A stretch of DNA of 64,000 nt. Origin: Cylindrospermum sp. NIES-4074 (GTDB taxonomy: Bacteria; Cyanobacteriota; Cyanobacteriia; Cyanobacteriales; Nostocaceae). Where the stretch lies: NCBI GenBank assembly GCA_003994795.1, contig AP018269.1, positions 6,775,648 through 6,839,647 on the forward strand, in the 5' to 3' direction. Both the position numbers and the translations under genes were made by a program. Under the pieces are notes generated by a model. The model had not been told where the DNA came from and made no database searches. It saw only the letters and a program-made list of their open reading frames with translations. Below are positions 61,470-64,000 of the stretch, one piece after another; the first letter of the stretch is position 1, and the number at the start of each line of letters is the position of its first letter.

Positions 61470-61823
61470 ATGAGATTCCTTTATCATCCAGACCGAAAAG
61501 ATATATCTTTGCCAGGGGTGTTGTATGCGTTGGGCGATCCAGTGCGTCTAGAGATTGTGCGGCTGTTGGCGACTGAGGGGGAGCAGTGTTGTGCTGGTTT
61601 TGATTTTGCGATCGCCAAATCTACTATGTCTAATCACTTTAAAATTTTGCGGGAGTCGGGGGTAGTCTTGACTCGTAAAGAAGGGACACATCACATCAAT
61701 CAGTTGCGGAGTGGGGATTTAGAAGCCCTATTTCCTGGGTTGCTAGATGCAGTATTGCAATCGACTCAACCCTTGTGTGTTTCTCCCTCAACAGCTAAAC
61801 AAGGTGTTTCCCAAATGCGGTAA
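61470..61823 (+). CDS. ArsR-family transcriptional regulator
   Basis: A 117-residue winged-helix repressor: LYALGDPVRLEIVRLLATEG, the recognition helix KSTMSNHFKILRESGVVLTR, then KEGTHHINQLR. It lacks the usual metal-binding CxC box but has adjacent Cys40-Cys41 near the recognition helix and a C-terminal Cys (PLCVSPS), arranged as in thiol-based sensors of quinones or electrophiles. Divergent from trxA, with a palindrome between, so it probably controls both itself and the redox run. The inducer is inferred. Confidence 0.87.
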   Translation: MRFLYHPDRKDISLPGVLYALGDPVRLEIVRLLATEGEQCCAGFDFAIAKSTMSNHFKILRESGVVLTRKEGTHHINQLRSGDLEALFPGLLDAVLQSTQPLCVSPSTAKQGVSQMR

Positions 61824-61834
61824 AGGTGCGATGG

Positions 61835-61960
61835 CGTACCCGCCCGCCGGAGGCGATGGTGCGTATGTTGCCAAGACTTGCTGTATCCAGCAAGCCTTCA
61901 CCGTGCCTTTGGCACGGTGCAACCATCCTTTTAGGATGGTTGGGCAACAGCACCCGCGTA
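61835..61960. repeat. Double-hairpin dispersed repeat, copy 2 (inverted)
   Basis: Reverse-orientation relative of the repeat at 14581-14672. It holds GGCGTACCCGCCCGCCGGAG, GCGTATGTTGCC, TTCACCGTGCCtttGGCACGG, AACCATCCttttAGGATGGTT and GGGCAACAGCACCCGC. It has an extra CTTGCTGtatcCAGCAAG hairpin. It fills the gap between the regulator and the multicopper oxidase. Confidence 0.75.
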
Positions 61961-62017
61961 GCGATCGCTCGCCAAATTCGGTGAATTGTCACCAAACCGA
62001 GCGATCGCCTTAGTGGT

Positions 62018-63640
62018 CTATTTCTTAATTGATACCAGTTTCATCATGCCTTGATCTTCATGGTCTAAAATATGACAGTGTAGAAGGAAATCACCATCGA
62101 AGTCTTCATAACGGCTGCGAATCGTCACAGGTTCGTTCGCTTTTACCATCAGAGTATCCCGCCAAATTGTCTCATTACCTCCTTGAGGATCTTTACGAGT
62201 GTATTGGAAAGGATTGACATGAACATGAAAAGGATGATTGGCTGATCCCGACATCAGTCTCCACTCATCCGCAGTTCCCAGTTTTAAGGAGACAGGTTGG
62301 GGATCTTTGGATGTAAAAGACTTGCCATTAATAGTGAAACTAAGTCCTGGTCTGGAAAAAATATTAAAAGCGATTTCCTGATGACCCTTGATCTCTCCAT
62401 CCTCAATGTTTCTTAAGTATCCATGCTCACCAGTATTTCTCGTTCTTGCCTCCTTTAAGATACTCAATAACTCACTAGATGGCTTTCCATTGTCGAATAA
62501 AACACTAAGGGACTCTAGCGTATTTTTAGAATAGACAAGCACCCTAGCAAGAGTGTGTTGATCTTCAGCAACTTTCAGGAGGGAATTTTCTGCTGTAGTT
62601 GCTTTATCTACAAGCCGATATTCCTCTGGTTCGGAGGTGAAAACCTCCGGGGCTTGCACCAGCACATCGCTACGATAACCTGGTTCAAGTTCAAGTTTGT
62701 CCCAAGAGTCAACTTTACCGAGAGTAATTCCATCCACTGCGATTTCGTGCAGCTTGACGCGTGTCCCATCTGCCTTCTTCTCTAGTCCCAACTGGATGGT
62801 TTCGCGGATACCACCATGAATCAACCGCCAACGTTGCACTTCACCCGATTGCATTTTGATCACTGGTATAACCTGACCATTGATAGTCGTTCGGCGCTTT
62901 GATAGAGACCAATTTGAGGCTCCTTGGCCAAATCCGAACCCCTTGTAGTCTTCCAATTTGCCATTGTCGTCATAGGATATCTGCTGGAAAACAAAAATCT
63001 TTTCCGCTTTTACATGATGGTCTTGCAGATCCTGATCAAGTTGATCCTCGACGAGGATAGCACCCTCCATACCACTAGATACCTGGATAGCAGTTGAGCC
63101 ATGTTTGTGGGGATGATACCAATGAGTGCCCCCTGGATGGCCTTTGGGTAACTTGATACTGATAGGGTATGGGTTGCTATTAGGTATTATTGAAACCAGA
63201 ACATTGTCACTAAACTCTTTTGGCGAAACGTGAAGACCGTGGGTATGGAAATTAGTGGTGTTGAAGTCGTGGGGTATATTATCGTCTTCCAGGGGTTTGT
63301 TTCTTGGATTAACTGGGAGATTGTTAATCAACTTGATATTGATAGTATTTTCTGGTTTAACACGCAGTGTCGGCCCTACCAATTGGCCATTGTAGGAACG
63401 AAGGTAAACCGGACATCCAGCAATTGAGTTGTAGCCGTATTTGACCTCTAAGGACGTTTCTAAAACTCCCTCCTCATTAGATTTGATTTCCGGTGGGTTC
63501 TTAAAATAAGACTCAGCAGGAATTTCAACTATTCCCTCGTTAAGTCTCTGTTGAACGTATTTTGCAATACCTTCTTTGCTACATGGCGGAATGCTAGCAG
63601 TCTCTGCTTTAGCTGAGTCAGCTATTGGTGTAAATATCAA
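62018..63640 (-). CDS. Exported multicopper oxidase
   Basis: A 540-residue cupredoxin oxidase with all four copper motifs: NFHTHGLH, HWYHPHKHGS, HPFHVHVNPF and HCHILDHEDQGMM (type 1 Cys-His-Met). It oxidises phenols, metals or bilirubin-like substrates with reduction of O2 to water in the periplasm or outside. The only plausible start in the frame is TTG at 63640. The hydrophobic signal sequence clearly begins further upstream (RVNFLCIFAATVVLIFTPIA in frame, then SAKA), where there is no ATG, GTG or TTG before an in-frame stop at 63686-63688. Either an unusual start is used or the 5' end carries a mutation. Confidence 0.88.
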   Translation of the reverse strand: MIFTPIADSAKAETASIPPCSKEGIAKYVQQRLNEGIVEIPAESYFKNPPEIKSNEEGVLETSLEVKYGYNSIAGCPVYLRSYNGQLVGPTLRVKPENTINIKLINNLPVNPRNKPLEDDNIPHDFNTTNFHTHGLHVSPKEFSDNVLVSIIPNSNPYPISIKLPKGHPGGTHWYHPHKHGSTAIQVSSGMEGAILVEDQLDQDLQDHHVKAEKIFVFQQISYDDNGKLEDYKGFGFGQGASNWSLSKRRTTINGQVIPVIKMQSGEVQRWRLIHGGIRETIQLGLEKKADGTRVKLHEIAVDGITLGKVDSWDKLELEPGYRSDVLVQAPEVFTSEPEEYRLVDKATTAENSLLKVAEDQHTLARVLVYSKNTLESLSVLFDNGKPSSELLSILKEARTRNTGEHGYLRNIEDGEIKGHQEIAFNIFSRPGLSFTINGKSFTSKDPQPVSLKLGTADEWRLMSGSANHPFHVHVNPFQYTRKDPQGGNETIWRDTLMVKANEPVTIRSRYEDFDGDFLLHCHILDHEDQGMMKLVSIKK

Positions 63641-64000
63641 TACAACTGTCGCTGCAAATATGCAGAGAAAGTTAACCCTCTTCCGTCACTTTCGGCAATG
63701 CGAAATCTGAAACCTTGATTTAACAAGGGTTTTAGCGATTTATTAATGTTTCAAAATGCTCGTCATATTTTGTTAATAATAAAATGTTTAAACCTTTGCC
63801 ACATCTGGATTTGAAAATTAGGAAATTATTTGGGTGATTCCCACTTTGATGGAAGAGGGTTAAACATGCTTTGGATGTTCATGACACTGGTTTTTGATTG
63901 GTGATGTTGATCTGGGATTTATGTAATTAACAAGTCTAGTGGGAAAGATTTCGTCTACCCAATCTGCTCAATGTATTCGAGGTGATAAATCTCTATTTTT
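63641..64000. other. Right-edge region upstream of the oxidase
   Basis: Holds the 5' part of the signal peptide frame of the multicopper oxidase (to about 63685) and then AT-rich sequence with no gene or repeat that I can support. Confidence 0.5.

Overview
The window looks like chromosome from a filamentous, probably heterocyst-forming cyanobacterium of the Nostoc/Anabaena group. The evidence is very frequent GCGATCGC (HIP1) octamers, heptamer tandem repeats (CCTATTA and GGTAATK types), many small hairpin or MITE-like repeats, and typical cyanobacterial genes: a TamB-like giant, DUF3110, an RRM RNA-binding protein next to rpsU, a LabA-like NYN protein and a thylakoid-type FtsH. No tRNA, rRNA or CRISPR array was recognised.

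Layout. 0-4.2 kb: a Spy-like lipoprotein and an exported repeat protein that looks split by about 2.5 kb carrying a class-3 lipase and a two-TM SLATT-like protein. 4.2-17.3 kb: tamB, a DUF3110 gene, murQ, ackA, an amino-acid decarboxylase pseudogene, a MAPEG protein and a vMAP-like AAA NTPase. 18.4-20.8 kb: two MscS channels in tandem. 21.4-31.8 kb: an accessory sugar/amine cluster with two class III aminotransferases, a glucokinase, two zinc-type dehydrogenases, an HxpB-like sugar phosphatase, a nucleotidyltransferase and an EamA transporter, littered with partial duplications. 32-35.8 kb: a third zinc dehydrogenase, an SDR, a LacD-type class I aldolase and a DUF1349 protein. 36-42.7 kb: small hypotheticals, a TPR-like protein, pabC-like, ftsH and a LabA-like gene. 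43-47.2 kb: two IS630-family transposases flanking a PhoB-type response regulator and its kinase. 47.8-54.9 kb: an HtrA protease, an RRM protein, rpsU, a pentapeptide protein and a PhoD phosphatase. 55-61.8 kb: a VOC protein, MiaE, a dienelactone hydrolase, and a minus-strand electrophile-detoxification run (Trx, SDR, Old Yellow Enzyme, nitroreductase, GST) divergent from an ArsR regulator. 62-63.6 kb: an exported multicopper oxidase.

The most interesting part is 21.4-31.8 kb. Glucokinase, dehydrogenases, PLP aminotransferases and a sugar-phosphate phosphatase together match the logic of amino-sugar formation (phosphorylate, oxidise, transaminate, dephosphorylate), as in the NtdABC kanosamine route but with different enzyme families. 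A GS-x10-DxD nucleotidyltransferase and an EamA permease could provide modification or self-protection and export. Remnants of glucokinase, the EamA gene and phoD inside and outside the cluster show that it grew or was rearranged by duplication. The product is unknown and the pathway is inference. The second candidate is the lipase plus SLATT pair, which resembles effector-type gene pairs and sits as an apparent insertion.
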